Positions 23,191 to 34,660 of a stretch of 64,000 bases of DNA are shown in pieces. Within the stretch, counting starts at the first letter, position 1; each line of letters begins with the position of its first letter. Location of the stretch: the NCBI GenBank assembly GCA_029851415.1, contig CM056744.1, forward strand, positions 13,957,268-14,021,267. The letters are read 5' to 3'. The notes beneath the pieces were generated by a model, which saw only the letters and a program-made list of their open reading frames with translations, had not been told where the DNA came from and did no database searches. The DNA is from Eretmocerus hayati. Lineage: Eukaryota; Arthropoda; Insecta; Hymenoptera; Aphelinidae. A program made the translations under genes and the position numbers.

Positions 23191-24680
23191 CGATATAATA
23201 TTCTTCTGTCGTTTCTGAAATGTTGATTCTCGTGACTGTCAAAATAAACGATGAAGTTATCGTTCAATCAGGAATGAAACTCATTTTCAACGTTGCATAT
23301 CGCAGATTTTGCCACCAAAATCTTTTTCTGGTGAGTTCTCCTTTGTGATTCTTCAGAATACTCCATAAAAACAAAGGAAAATTCGTTTTCCACTAGTGAA
23401 AAATAAACTTTTTCCTCCTTTGGCAAGAAATTGAGATTTCAAATTATTCATTGACGAAGGCATTGAAGTCTTGCTGAATCTTTTAGTTTCGTGAAAGCAT
23501 CGGTTTCAGAAATTCCGTTTGGAGTTGTACTAATCCCTTTTTCTACAATAACAAGCTGAATATTTTATAATTATGGCTCATCCTCATAGTAAACGCTACA
23601 TTCCACCGTGAGTGGAATTTTTGTACTCTAAGCTATTTTCGAGCTTTGAGTTCTTGCTTCATGGAGTTAAATGTCAATTTTTTGGTATAATGCGACTAAA
23701 CCGACATTCTTCTTCCCGGCTCGAATCAGAATACGAGCGTTTAGTCACCCCGATACCGAAAAACAGTATATGCACCTAGTTCCGCGGGCCTTTTGGCGCA
23801 CTGGGAATCAATCCCCTCGTTACTCTCGGGAAAAAATGATACCCATGCCCCAAAACAGCTAAGCTTGCACCGGTGCATAATGTACTATATATGGCGTGAG
23901 AGGATTCCACTGCTCCCCGAAAAATAAGTCATTCACCTTACAAAGGAATTTCGGCGGGACCGGGTCACCAAATCTCACCAAATTTTTTCCATAGTCTCGT
24001 GCCACCAAGAATAGATAGATAGATAGATGGTTCATCGAGACCATGGGGGTATAACTATTTGTGATCCTGATAGAAATTTAACAGAGTTCCATAACACATT
24101 CATGAACTTTCTTACGCAAAGATGTAGCATTGAGATGATATAATTGCAAGTATTATGATGACAATTGATGGAAATATCAAAAATTATGTCGAATTGTATT
24201 CGTCTATTCCAGACTCATTGTTGGAGCGGTTTTTATTTTCTGATATACCAATAAATTTATCTGATTAATTGAATCTTGCTCAGGCCCAAGTGATATATCT
24301 ACCAAAAGAAATGCGTATGAAGCCGCAATCTATGATACAGGGACAGGGTGACTTCATTGTCTCAGCAGCTCATCAAATGTACTTCTGTCAAGGAGTGGAT
24401 TGATTCCAAGTCTGTCCCTCATAGCTTTTTTGCGCCATGCTCCTACCTTGTCTCTCAGAAGTATATCCCTAATTCTGGTCTTCAAACTGGGTAGGAATTT
24501 AAGCCGACAAGGAGTGCCACAAATTTTTTAATTGATTAGGGAGGATGCAATGATGAACAATGAGTACTTTAGAGCGTCGATTCGAGAGATTGCATGCAGG
24601 AGGGGCAGAGGTCTGAATCTGGTTGAGGTGCATACATTTGGAACGTCATTCCGCAGACGGAATGAATTCGATAGATAGAT
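23191..24680. other. OR-B upstream flank and spacer
   Basis: 23,200-23,590 aligns with the OR-A upstream flank (42,390-42,790), including cgatgaagttatcg and gcagattttgc. Beyond that no gene is seen. A short gata repeat occurs at 24,010-24,030. Confidence 0.4.
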
Positions 24681-24684
24681 CAGC

Positions 24685-25548
24685 TGCATGCACAGCTATA
24701 GAAAAATTGCTACGACTTTTTTATTCAATTCAGGTGCCAATTTAGCAGCTGTGAAAGCTCTTGGTGGCTGGCTGTCTGATACTACCCCCCCCCCCTCCCC
24801 CAAGGCTACATAGAATATTCTGACCATAACAGAAACCGGAATTTTGAGGAAATTGTCAGTGCGAATGAATCACTCATTGCTGTTCGATTGTCGAACTCGT
24901 CCCCTCAGCCTCGATTAGTACCTGCAAAAATGTTCAAGTTTAAGACGTCCCTTCGTACAGCAAATGCAAGAAGTTCAACTAAACCTACTATCTCTGAATC
25001 GAATTTGAATCAATCTGGTCGTAAATTGATTTCAGCACATGAAGTGTTATCAAGTACTTCCAAGAGAAGAGTTACTTCCACGGTTACATCTGGTAGTTTG
25101 AGTGTGGTAAATTCACTAGCATCAGATACTTTCAAACAAGGCAGTAGCACCACAAGTGTTACATCCCCATTAGTATCAACCATTGTGACAGCCAATTCTG
25201 AAAATGAGACTACAAGCAAAAGATCAACTCATCCAAATCCTTCGAACATTTTGACTGCAGTTCAAAATGATTCCTTCCGTGGAAGCGAAGAGTTTGTAGA
25301 TCCAGGATATTTTTCAGAAGTCTTTGGAACCATTGAGCGACAGTACGAATGAAACTCCTGAAAATCAGCTGGTTGGTAATCGAAAGAAGAGAAGCGAAAT
25401 TTTATGCTCGAATGATAAGCAACCCAGCAATAGTATTTATGATGAATACTATCAGAGTCTGGATATTGAATCATCTTTTGTATTGTTTCAAAATTGTACA
25501 GTTCATAATTTAACTATCAACAAATATGTAAATCCAAAGGCAGCTTGA
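24685..25548 (+). pseudogene. Crypton-like tyrosine recombinase C-terminal remnant
   Basis: The first frame reads MHSYRKIATTFLFNSGANL then AVKALGGWLSDT, which matches the H-x-x-R box and the following helix of Crypton/DIRS-type tyrosine recombinases. A poly-C run (24,785-24,800) shifts the frame, after which GYIEYSDHNRN supplies the tyrosine region. A Ser/Thr-rich tail follows to 25,352, and a third frame ends with FQNCTVHNLTINKYV at 25,548, like the usual end of these proteins. Such enzymes catalyse site-specific strand exchange. At least two frameshifts and the absence of the N-terminal part show that it is dead. Confidence 0.6.
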
Positions 25549-25983
25549 AAAACTTCTGAAACAAATTCACTGACAGTTTTGAAACAAATTGATCACGCGC
25601 TGTTGAGCACTCAATAAATGTTTGTTAGATTCATTGATTATTCGATCATTACTTTGATTATGACCAAAGTTTATTTTTGACTGGTGTTCTTCAATTGCAA
25701 CCAATGATCATAGATAGTCATGATGCATGGTGCCAATGATCCTGATGTTTGATTGATTTAATTCATAGCATTCTATTTATTCTTACTGCGATTGCTAATC
25801 TATTCTCCCATACAGATGGGCTGACTAAACCTAATTCCTTCTATCATCGTTCGACTTCCCTTTCTTCCAATTCGTAAAAAGAATGACTTCGACTGGATTT
25901 GACTGAAATTTGGATCCAGTAACAATCATTCATATCGGAAAATTTTGTGAACCATTGTTTCTAACATTTATAACTCATATATA

Positions 25984-27019
25984 TAGGGTGTCTGATTAGT
26001 GAGTACTCCTCTTTGTTTTCTCGGGAACGGTTGGGTATCGGGAAACCCCCCGAACACGTGTCCCTTCATTTCGAGGGGGTCACACGACGGTGATCTTGAA
26101 GTTCATATTCAAGGTCATTCGGTAGTCAACTCGATTCTTTGTGATTGAAACACCTACTTCTGATCTTGGATTCTGAAAGACCGTGTAAAGTTATGGAACT
26201 TTTGTCTCAAACATTTTTTGATCCGACTTGACCTTGGCGAGGTGAATTGAGGTTGATACAGGTGGACGGTAACCACCACAGCTCTGAGAGTAACCGTTTC
26301 AAGGGATAGCAATTGTTCATGGTCACAACTAAGATGAGCTAGTGACCTTGGTCCTGGCCTTGGAGGTCATTTCCAAGGTCACCTGGAAGCCAGCTCGATT
26401 TTTCAAAAATAGATACAGCAATACTTTTGACCTCGAATCCCGGAAGAGAATACAAATCATGAGTATCTTGTTTATAACACTTATTGATCTGACTTGACCT
26501 TGGCAAGGTCCGAATGACTTCCATTCACCCAAATTCAAATTTATCAAGAGGTTCCACACTGGATATTTATCATTTTTCACCCTTTTCAGAACTCGATGAC
26601 CTTGAGAATGACCACCAAGGTCAGGACTAAGGTCACTACCTTATTCTAATTGTGATCATAGACAATATCTGACCCAAACATTTTTCAATAAAATCGCTAC
26701 TCTCCGAGCTAAGGTTATTATTGTCTACCCGTATTGACCTCCATTACCACGTTACCAAGGTCAAGTCGGATCGAAAAATGTTTCAGACAACAGTTTTATA
26801 ATTTTCCACGCTTTCTCAGAATCAGATGTCGAGAGTAGATGTTCCCATCAAGAAAGCGACTTGGCCTCCAAATGACCTTGCAAATGACCTCCAAAGTCAA
26901 AACCAAGGTCACCATGGTATGTCCCCTCAAAACGAGGGGACATGTCTTGTGGGGTTATTGGCAATCCCCAACCATTGCTGAATGGACAAGGGGGCTACTT
27001 ACTTTTCGGATACCCTGTA
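25984..27019. mobile_element. 1-kb TIR element packed with AAGGTCA motifs
   Basis: The left end (tagggtgtctgattagtgag) and the right end (reverse complement cagggtatccgaaaagtaag) are imperfect inverted repeats next to TA dinucleotides, suggesting a Tc1/mariner-type non-autonomous element. Subterminal blocks gtcccttcatttcgaggg and its partner near 26,918-26,940 are also inverted. The interior repeats variants of AAGGTCA/TGACCTT more than a dozen times in both orientations. No coding region is seen. Confidence 0.6.
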
Positions 27020-28630
27020 TTCCTGAAGTTCAGAACCACATTGATTGTTTCACACATTTCAATCTCACTTCTTTGCAAAACTATTGATTGTCCTATTTCT
27101 CAGCTTCTGTTCCATACTCTTGTATATTTTTTGGTATAATTGAACTGTGGAGCCATAATTGTTCTTGGGATTGATTTATTCTCATCTCCTCATCTGATGT
27201 AGGAATCAATCAAGTGAAGAATGAGATTTCAGTTCAATTCATGATTCTATAGGAAACGTATATTATAACATCTGTATTATTCATTAAATCCAACTCATCT
27301 TCTGAAACACTGGGGTTATGGATTATGGAATACATAGACTGCGATATGTCAGACACGTCAGTTTCTTTTTTCTAATACCAATCATCGATGAAATGTCATT
27401 TCAGTTGACCATCTCAGTTTATATACTTCGATAATTAATCATTCGACATGAGAGGATTTTCAACATTTTTCCAACGACGATGATGGTGATATGATGAGGA
27501 ATGATATATTCGATTTTTAGATGCAAATCGTGGTTTGTAATATTCTTCCCATTTAGAAGAGCGGACTTGAACCTTAAAACTCATCGCCCTTGCCAGTGAC
27601 AGTCAAAGGAATTTGTTCCAAATGGTTGAATCAATCAGAATGTATCTGTCTCCTCCATAACTCTGTTCCGACTGATACATTTAGTTGATTGAAAATTCGA
27701 TCAGTGAGGCCTGAATTTCGTTTGATCGTCAATGAGTGATGGATCCAGGGAGATTTCAAAATTGAAAATGATGAGATGATTGGACACCCAAAAACAAGAT
27801 CCCTAGACGATGGTTCGTTGCACTCACAAATTTGTCCATCGCCAAGATCTGAATCATCGACGACGAATTCCTTCATATATTTGCTCGGAATTGTTCATGG
27901 GTACATCCGCACTGGTCTTCTTTATCAGGAAGAAGTAAAATTCATCTTTCTTTGACAAAGAATCGTCCTCTCCACTATACCAACCAGCTGTAACCTTACC
28001 TACTGGTGTAATGGCTAAAGTCAAATCTGCTTAGTAGCAGAAAGATATGGCCAGAGAGTAAAAGAAGAAAGAAAAAGAAAGAAGACAAAGAATGGGAACT
28101 TTAAATTATTCAATGGCTGTTGCAGAAGTCTTGCCACCTCTCATAGATCTTCGAGACATTTTTACGTTAGGAATTCTGTTTGACGTTGTATAGAAAATCT
28201 TTCACCCATAATAACGAGCTAAATATTCTATTGTTATTATGACTCAGATTTTCGTGTTATAGCTCTAATCATATATTGACGCTCCCCTTATGCCTATGCA
28301 TCGTCACCCCGGTAAAAAACTCAACATGTGAATCTCCACATGAAGACTAGCACATGTCACCAATATTAATGCATGAAGCTTCGTGTATAAATTTACATGT
28401 TGAGTTCTCCGTCGGGAGCAACGACATGTTGAGATTATGTAGTGGATTTCCTCAGCCCACGGATTATGTAATGGTGTTTCTGATTTGTATTAGGTACAAT
28501 GATATATTCTGCTTCACTATGATACAAAACTGCTGGTGATCGTCTCACTCACAATGACGCTATCCTTCAGTCATGTAGCTCATGGAAACCAAAGCAGTGA
28601 AGTAGCTGGTTGATAATTTGATGAGCTATA
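27020..28630. other. AT-rich stretch without a recognised gene
   Basis: It lies between the AAGGTCA element and the last placed OR-C exon. It should contain the final OR-C exon if the gene is intact, but none could be placed. Short open frames at 27,631 and 28,354 show no motif. Confidence 0.3.
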
Positions 28631-28715
28631 ATCAATTTGATTGAATATTTAGCAAAATTTGGCAAAGAATTGCGTGATTTGAGAGGATCAGGCAAAATTG
28701 TTCACGTACCCTTAC

Positions 28716-29410
28716 AAAAGATTCCAGCGAGAGGATGGAAATCTTGCCAGCCGTCAGATAAGATATTTTTAACGATCTTCGCATCAGGAATAATAAGATT
28801 TTCCGATCTTTTGGACAAGCTTGATACCAATCGCTCAAAAATCTAGAAAAGGAGCACTGCGATCAATCAAATCCCAAACTCCCATATTAAGGGCGTAGGG
28901 CATTCATAATGTTCTTACACAGAATCAAACACGGCTTCGCTTGAGTTGATGACATCTTGCCCCAATAAATTCATTATCAAGAGTACAATATACATGCATG
29001 GAATGAGGGCAGCTGCAAGACATTTCTTCATCAGAGGGGCGGTTCCTCGTAATACCTGAAATTCAAAAGTCTAATCACCCGATTTTACAAAAATCATTTT
29101 GATTATCAGATCTCAGTTACGTAGTAATATGCCATGGATAATACGCTCACTGCAAGTGAAGCCATCGTCAAAATCACGAGATGGAATATTTTTTCTAATA
29201 AGGCACATAATCTAGAATGAAGATTACAGATGCTTTAATATCAATAATTGGATTGAACGATTTCAACATGAAATAATATCATACTCAGTGGTTTGAACAT
29301 GCAGATGAACTACATTTGCTAAATCGTGGTGTCTGACGTGTCCACGGCTAATTTTCTGGTGCTTGCCAGCGAGATTTTCTTCCATTATGACGAGTTTCTC
29401 AATCCTTCGA
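28716..29410 (-). CDS. Odorant receptor OR-C, C-terminal half
   Basis: Four consecutive minus-strand exons have consensus splice sites and matching phases: 29,285-29,410 (RIEKLVIMEENLAGK ... VQTT), 29,121-29,211 (LCALLEKIFHLVILT), 28,919-29,055 (VLRGTAPLMKKC ... NLLGQDVINSSEAVFDSV) and 28,716-28,842 (SDWYQACPKDRKILLFLMRR, then YLTAGKISILSLESF, donor gtaagg). The LGQ-SEAVF and WY...TAGK-SLESF motifs are hallmarks of the C-terminal helices 6 and 7 of hymenopteran odorant receptors. The final short exon and all N-terminal exons were not recognised. The 5' part may have been displaced by the BEL/LINE insertions upstream, so this may be a partial gene or a pseudogene. Confidence 0.7.
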
Positions 29411-31242
29411 CTGAAAGATTTCTATTTTAGCATATTGAGGATTGGATCTTGTGGATCAAACGGATGAACAAGTTTATCATGAGCATTTGTGGTAAAATCC
29501 CAGTTGAAAACCCCTCTGATACTCAATCCACATAATAAAAATCTGATCTGCATTCTATGGATAGATTCACGTGAAATCTCTGACAAGATTCAAATATAAA
29601 GTTCGATATAAATTGCGATATAAATTTTGAATCCACGGGATATATGTCTAAACACCGAGCGAGGCCTCTGCATTTTTTCTCGTTCTTGTAAAATTTGAAC
29701 TAAAACCAAATTATTGCCGACGTGACTGGTGACTCCAGCATGGGTATATTACAATCTAAGGAATTACACTCTATTGGTTCATTCCACTGTGGATTCCCTT
29801 TTGATATCCCCAGTGGCGAATTGATGGATGCAGTTCCTGATTGAGTAAACTCATCGTAAACCTAATAGCCTGTCATGACTTGCATTCCAAACAAGTCATT
29901 CTATTTGAGTGTACAAGTCCGTAGATTAATGGATATGTGGTGGATTAATCGTTCCAGCGTGAGATCATTCTTGCCGTACGCGAAGCTGGAGTAGGCAGCC
30001 ACGTCAGAATATAGCTCAGGCAGATATACCGGTACCGATTCTGTAAATATTTCGTTTCAATATGGTATTGTTGGCAACAGCTTAGGTGCGCGTAGTAATT
30101 TCTGCATGACAGGTGACGTTGGCCCGTGTGTCCAGGAATATCCATTTCTGTGTCTACTATCCATAATGTCAACAACTAGGATTGCTCAAAAAACGTGTCT
30201 CATACCTGTGCAGGCATTGAGTAATAAGTAGTCATATGCCAAAAGGGTGTCAGAGTTCACTATCTAACCAACCCTTGACTCATCGTACGTGACTTGACTC
30301 CAAGCGCTCGTCATCAAGCAGGTTACCACTTATCTACTCCAAATCAGGGGACGAGCATACGCATCGAACCATATCGCTACATTGCAGTTGGCTGATCCCA
30401 ACTTGTCAAGTACGAGTCGTGGAGAATTGTTGCTAGGAGCAGCTGTACATATCTTGTTAGTCGATAATGAGCTCTTCTGATCAACTTGTTGCGACTAAAA
30501 TCAAGCTCGGCTAGATTCTCTTTGAATCCACCGATGGCACCGAGAAAAATGCAAGACGGGAGCTTTGTGCTGGGCTTCTTTTCGCTGAGCTCATGAACGA
30601 GATCTATTCTCCAATGTCAATTGCCATGTTTGGTCACACAATTTAATTTATCTTCCATTTTGATGACCAGCATCCATAGCAAACCGTTGTGCTAAGATTA
30701 TGACCTCGCTTCTTGATGTGAAGTAATAATATGTCGAGTTAAAGCAAAATCGTGGTGACTGGGGCAGACGTGGTTGTTTACGGAATATGTAACCCATCCC
30801 ATAGGTAGAATGGGCCAGGGTGGTGTAGTTTGCCTGCCTCTGAGTGAATTTACTCATAACCTCTCGCCTAGAAATCGAGAAATTCGTAGCCTTGGTGCAA
30901 TTCTGTACCCTCTGTAAACATCGTGAATACCCTTCCTGTATTTGGTAGTATTTTGACCCCATTTAGCGACTAGCGACTTGTTGAGTGTTATTTCACTTGA
31001 GGTTGATCAATGTCACTGCCTGGATTTTTCTTTACTTGTCGAGAATAGATCCTGATGTACTTGACCTCAATGAACAGCCTGTTTTGATATAGGCCCAGCC
31101 ATAGGCTCAAGTGTCAAGCAATAGCACCAACTTCCTTCCTCGTGGAGGAGGAGAGCATGCGAAATTAACCTGGATGTTTCCATTTAACACTCTGTCTACT
31201 CTAGAGTGATAAAACTTTGATTCCTTACTGAGGGTCGATGAG
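29411..31242. other. Upstream of the placed OR-C exons
   Basis: No convincing exon is seen. The 5' exons of OR-C are expected here or beyond the BEL/LINE insertion, but no GLWPY-type first exon was found. Short open frames at 29,945 and 30,648 are unrecognised. Confidence 0.3.
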
Positions 31243-31660
31243 TTGCTCAAGCTCGTGCCAACCGTCGTCACTAGGATACGCCGAGTGAGCGGGAGATTGG
31301 AGATTTTGGATCTCCCTGCCAATCAAAAACATCCAATCATCCTTCCATTCGACCACCCTCTCTCTGGAATAATGAGTCTATGCCATGACTTTGCACGTTG
31401 GGAGTCAAGTCGTTTTTTGTTACACTTCGGCTTGAGTTCTGGATCGTCGGGGGTTGCTAAGCTATCAAACGCGCTATTCACCAATGCAAAATTTGCATCA
31501 AGTACCAAGCGTCACCTGCCTACCAACTTATGGTCCAGCAATAACCTTGCCGTGTTCAGGGATCTCGTCAATTTTCCAGGATTGAAGTTGATTACGCGGG
31601 CTCGTTTTTGCTAGGCTCAACACCTAGGCAAGGTCACAAAGCGTACAAAAACTACAGTAC
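31243..31660 (+). pseudogene. BEL/Pao retrotransposon integrase fragment
   Basis: The first frame reads RRVSGRLEILDLPANQKHP, the R-V-x-GRL...KHP motif just upstream of the BEL/Pao integrase zinc-binding region. After a frameshift near 31,395, another frame gives LRLEFWIVGG, a histidine/cysteine motif (IHQCKICI) and VDYAG, then STPRQGHKAYKNY in the next frame. These match the integrase core with its first catalytic aspartate. Frameshifts and missing flanks show a relic. A LINE begins right after it. Confidence 0.65.
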
Positions 31661-31664
31661 CCGC

Positions 31665-34660
31665 CGAAACGGATGGAACATGGACCCCTCCGCTGAAAAA
31701 GCAATTACTCTGACACCCTTGAACAGCAAGGGAATGGAACTACTGGATTTCTATGAGCAATTTGGACTGAGTGTCAGGAACGGTGCAGTGCTTGGGGATG
31801 AAAAAGAGGGGTTAACTTTCATAGGAGACGGAGGAAACTCTGTCCTCGATTCACTTCTGCAATTGCAGGATACAGTGGATTATCTCAAAGTCGTACCGAG
31901 AATTGAGTCAGACCATCTACCAGTAACATTCAGTTTAAGAGGGGGGAACAGAATTTCAAACGAACAATGAGGAATAGAGCAGGAGTCCAACGTACAGTCC
32001 AAACTGAGGTGGGATGGAAGTTGAAGATCAGAATAGAAAAAATTACTGAGCAAGAAAGAAGGGAGGATCGTTGAGGGTGAAACAGACATAGGGAAAAGAT
32101 GGAAAATTCTCAAAAAAGTGTGGGAAGCAGCAGAGGAGCTAGGAATGGAGGTCAAAGTTGCTCCAAAAAAGTTTCAAAGTGGCGATCCGATACAAAATTC
32201 CAAAGACATGAAGGCACAAAGAAGAATTGTATGGAAATCTCTTCAAACTTGGGATAATGGTAGGCTTAGGGAACACAAAGAAATTCTATGAGAAATGCAA
32301 GAAACTCAGTGATTTTTTGAAAGCCATAGGCATATGCAGAAAACAATAAAAAGAGAGGAGAGGAGAGAATGAGGAAAGAAGCGTGGGTGAATCATTTCAG
32401 GACACTGTTAGGTGGAGGGAGGGAAGACCACAGGAGCAGATACAATGCGCTACCGGGTACAGAAGCAGAAAGGGAAATAGAGGAAACCGATCAGGTAAAT
32501 GAAGAATCAGACAGGAGGATAGACTTCGCAGAAATTAGAGCTTTTTTCAAAATGTGGACTGGAAAAGCAGCGGGCGAGGACGGAATCGCGGTGAAATTTC
32601 TGAAACGACTGACGAAGGCTTGAGTAACTGAACTCACACAAACCATTACAGGAACATTCGAGAGGGGGAAACTTATCAAATGATGGGAGAAAGCTAGAAT
32701 CTGTCCAATCCATAAATCAGGGGATGAAGATGATGAAGCAAATTACGGGGTGTCGTTCTTTTGGATGTGATGTATAAGCTCCTAACGAGCATAATGGCGA
32801 CGAAAATTAAAGAATGGGTAGAACACAACCAAATAATTGAAGAGAGCTAAGTAGGGTTCAGAGGAGAAAGAGGCACTCAAGACCACATTTTCGTTCTAAA
32901 TAGTATCATAGCGAGTGAATTGAAGAATAACGGGGGCAAGATTTACTTAGGTTTGATCGATTTCAGAACTGCTTTCGACACAGTAGATAGGAGAATCATG
33001 GTGGAGAAGCTAACAGAGCTAAGGATACGGGGAAAGATGCTAAAAATGACCTAGAATATCCACAGAGAAACAACTAATGCAGTCATAGCTGGAGAAGGTC
33101 TCTCGGATGAATTGGAAACAAACAGGGGAGTAAGACAAGGCTGTCCACTGAGTCCACCATTATTCAATCTGTACATTGAGGACGTCGAAGAGGTATGGGT
33201 GAAGAAGAACGAAGGGGGTACAGTTGTTTGAGGGGTCGAAATCTTCTGCCTACAGTTCGCAGATGACATAGTGATGATAGCCGATATGAAAGAGGGCTTG
33301 CAAAGTATGTTCAAAGATCTTGCGTCGTACGAGAGAAAAAATCATCTCAAAGTGAACACCAAAAAATAAGAGTAATGGTTTGCGAAAACGGTGAGAGATT
33401 AGGGGAGGGAGAAGAATGGTCCCATGAAGGGGAAAAATTGGGAGTCGTTTGGGAATATGAATACCCGGGTTACTGGCTATCCAATACAAACTCGGGGAGA
33501 GTACACACAGGCAAAATGTCCATGAAAGTGGAAAAGACAAACAATTCAGTATGGGGGGTATGGAAGAGAGCACGGATAGGCAGTCTAGACAAGCGTCTCT
33601 ACCTACTAGATACTATAGTCAAACCAAGCTGTTTATAAGCGTCAGAGGTATGGGGATGGGGAAGTGGAGAGGAGATAGAAAGGATACGAAATGAGTATGT
33701 GAAGATGGCGATGGGTATAAGCAACAACACGCCTAGCTACATCTGGATGATGGAATTAGGGAGGGTCAGCATGGAAATAGAATCGAGAAAAAGGGCGGGA
33801 ACTATCTCGTGAAACTAAAAGAAATGGACAGGGAAAGATGGCCTTACGTATGTTTCAGAGAAGAGTTAAGAGGGATAATCAATAGAAATCCTTCAAAGTG
33901 GGAAAAATCACTAGAGACAGCTATGACAGACGTGGGAAACGGGGAAATCATACAAAAAATGTTCGAGGACAAGAATGAGGGAAAAATTGAGGGCAAGCAA
34001 GAGAGATGGATCAAAACAAGGATCGAACAAGAGTTACAACTAAACTGGAACAAAAAAGATAGCTCGCAATACTGGGACGACTACAAGCATCTGAGAAGAC
34101 AAATGGGGAGAGAAAAATACTGGTAAGATAAGCAAATAAGCAGGGAGGACAGGGAACGATAGGCAAGAATGAAATGCGGGAACAAAGGCAAAACAGGGAA
34201 GAAAGGATTCAAAAATATGGCGTGTAGGCTATGCGAGGAGGGCCAGGAAGATTTGGAACATGTATGGGTTTGCAAAGAGGCCAAAGAAAAGATTAACAGA
34301 AAAATAGTAAGTCAAGTCGAAACGAGGGGGTTAGCTGAGCAGACAGATATCAAAACCAAACTAAGACAGATTTTCAACGCCAAAGTCATACCCGAAATAT
34401 GACAATTCTGCAGGGAATCTGAGCGACTAGCCAAATCAAAAGCAGAAATAACCAATGAATAGTTGAGTCGATTATTTTTCCTTGTTTCTATACGCTTCCG
34501 TTATATCGTATGCCAGAGAATACGAATACAGTAGATCAAAGCCTGCCAATGTCTGTAGGAATGAGGTTCAAATGTGAATAAGAATAAGTTTAATGATAAG
34601 GGGGGCATGTCAAAAGATTGTATCAATCTGTACTTGTAAATAAACTATCTATCTACAAGG
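31665..34660 (+). mobile_element. 5'-truncated, decayed LINE (endonuclease and reverse transcriptase)
   Basis: The first part (31,680-31,970) is the end of an apurinic-type endonuclease with TFIGDGG and IESDHLPVTFS. Reverse transcriptase starts near 32,369 with KAAGEDGIAVKFLK; the catalytic FADDIVMIA box is at 33,250-33,280. A zinc-knuckle, CRLCEEGQEDLEHVWVC, lies at 34,225-34,275. The frame is interrupted by several stops and shifts, so it is inactive. The 3' end is an AT-rich tail, aataaactatctatctac, near 34,640-34,660. The nearest clades are jockey/R1/I-like; the exact clade cannot be set by eye. Confidence 0.7.

Noticed and set aside
23690..23760. gactaaac...gtttagtc inverted repeat as a mobile element
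   Set aside because: Only about 10 bp pair; too short to support.
24888..25352. Independent Ser/Thr-rich protein gene
   Set aside because: It is the downstream frame of the tyrosine recombinase relic, continuous with GYIEYSDHN just after the poly-C frameshift.
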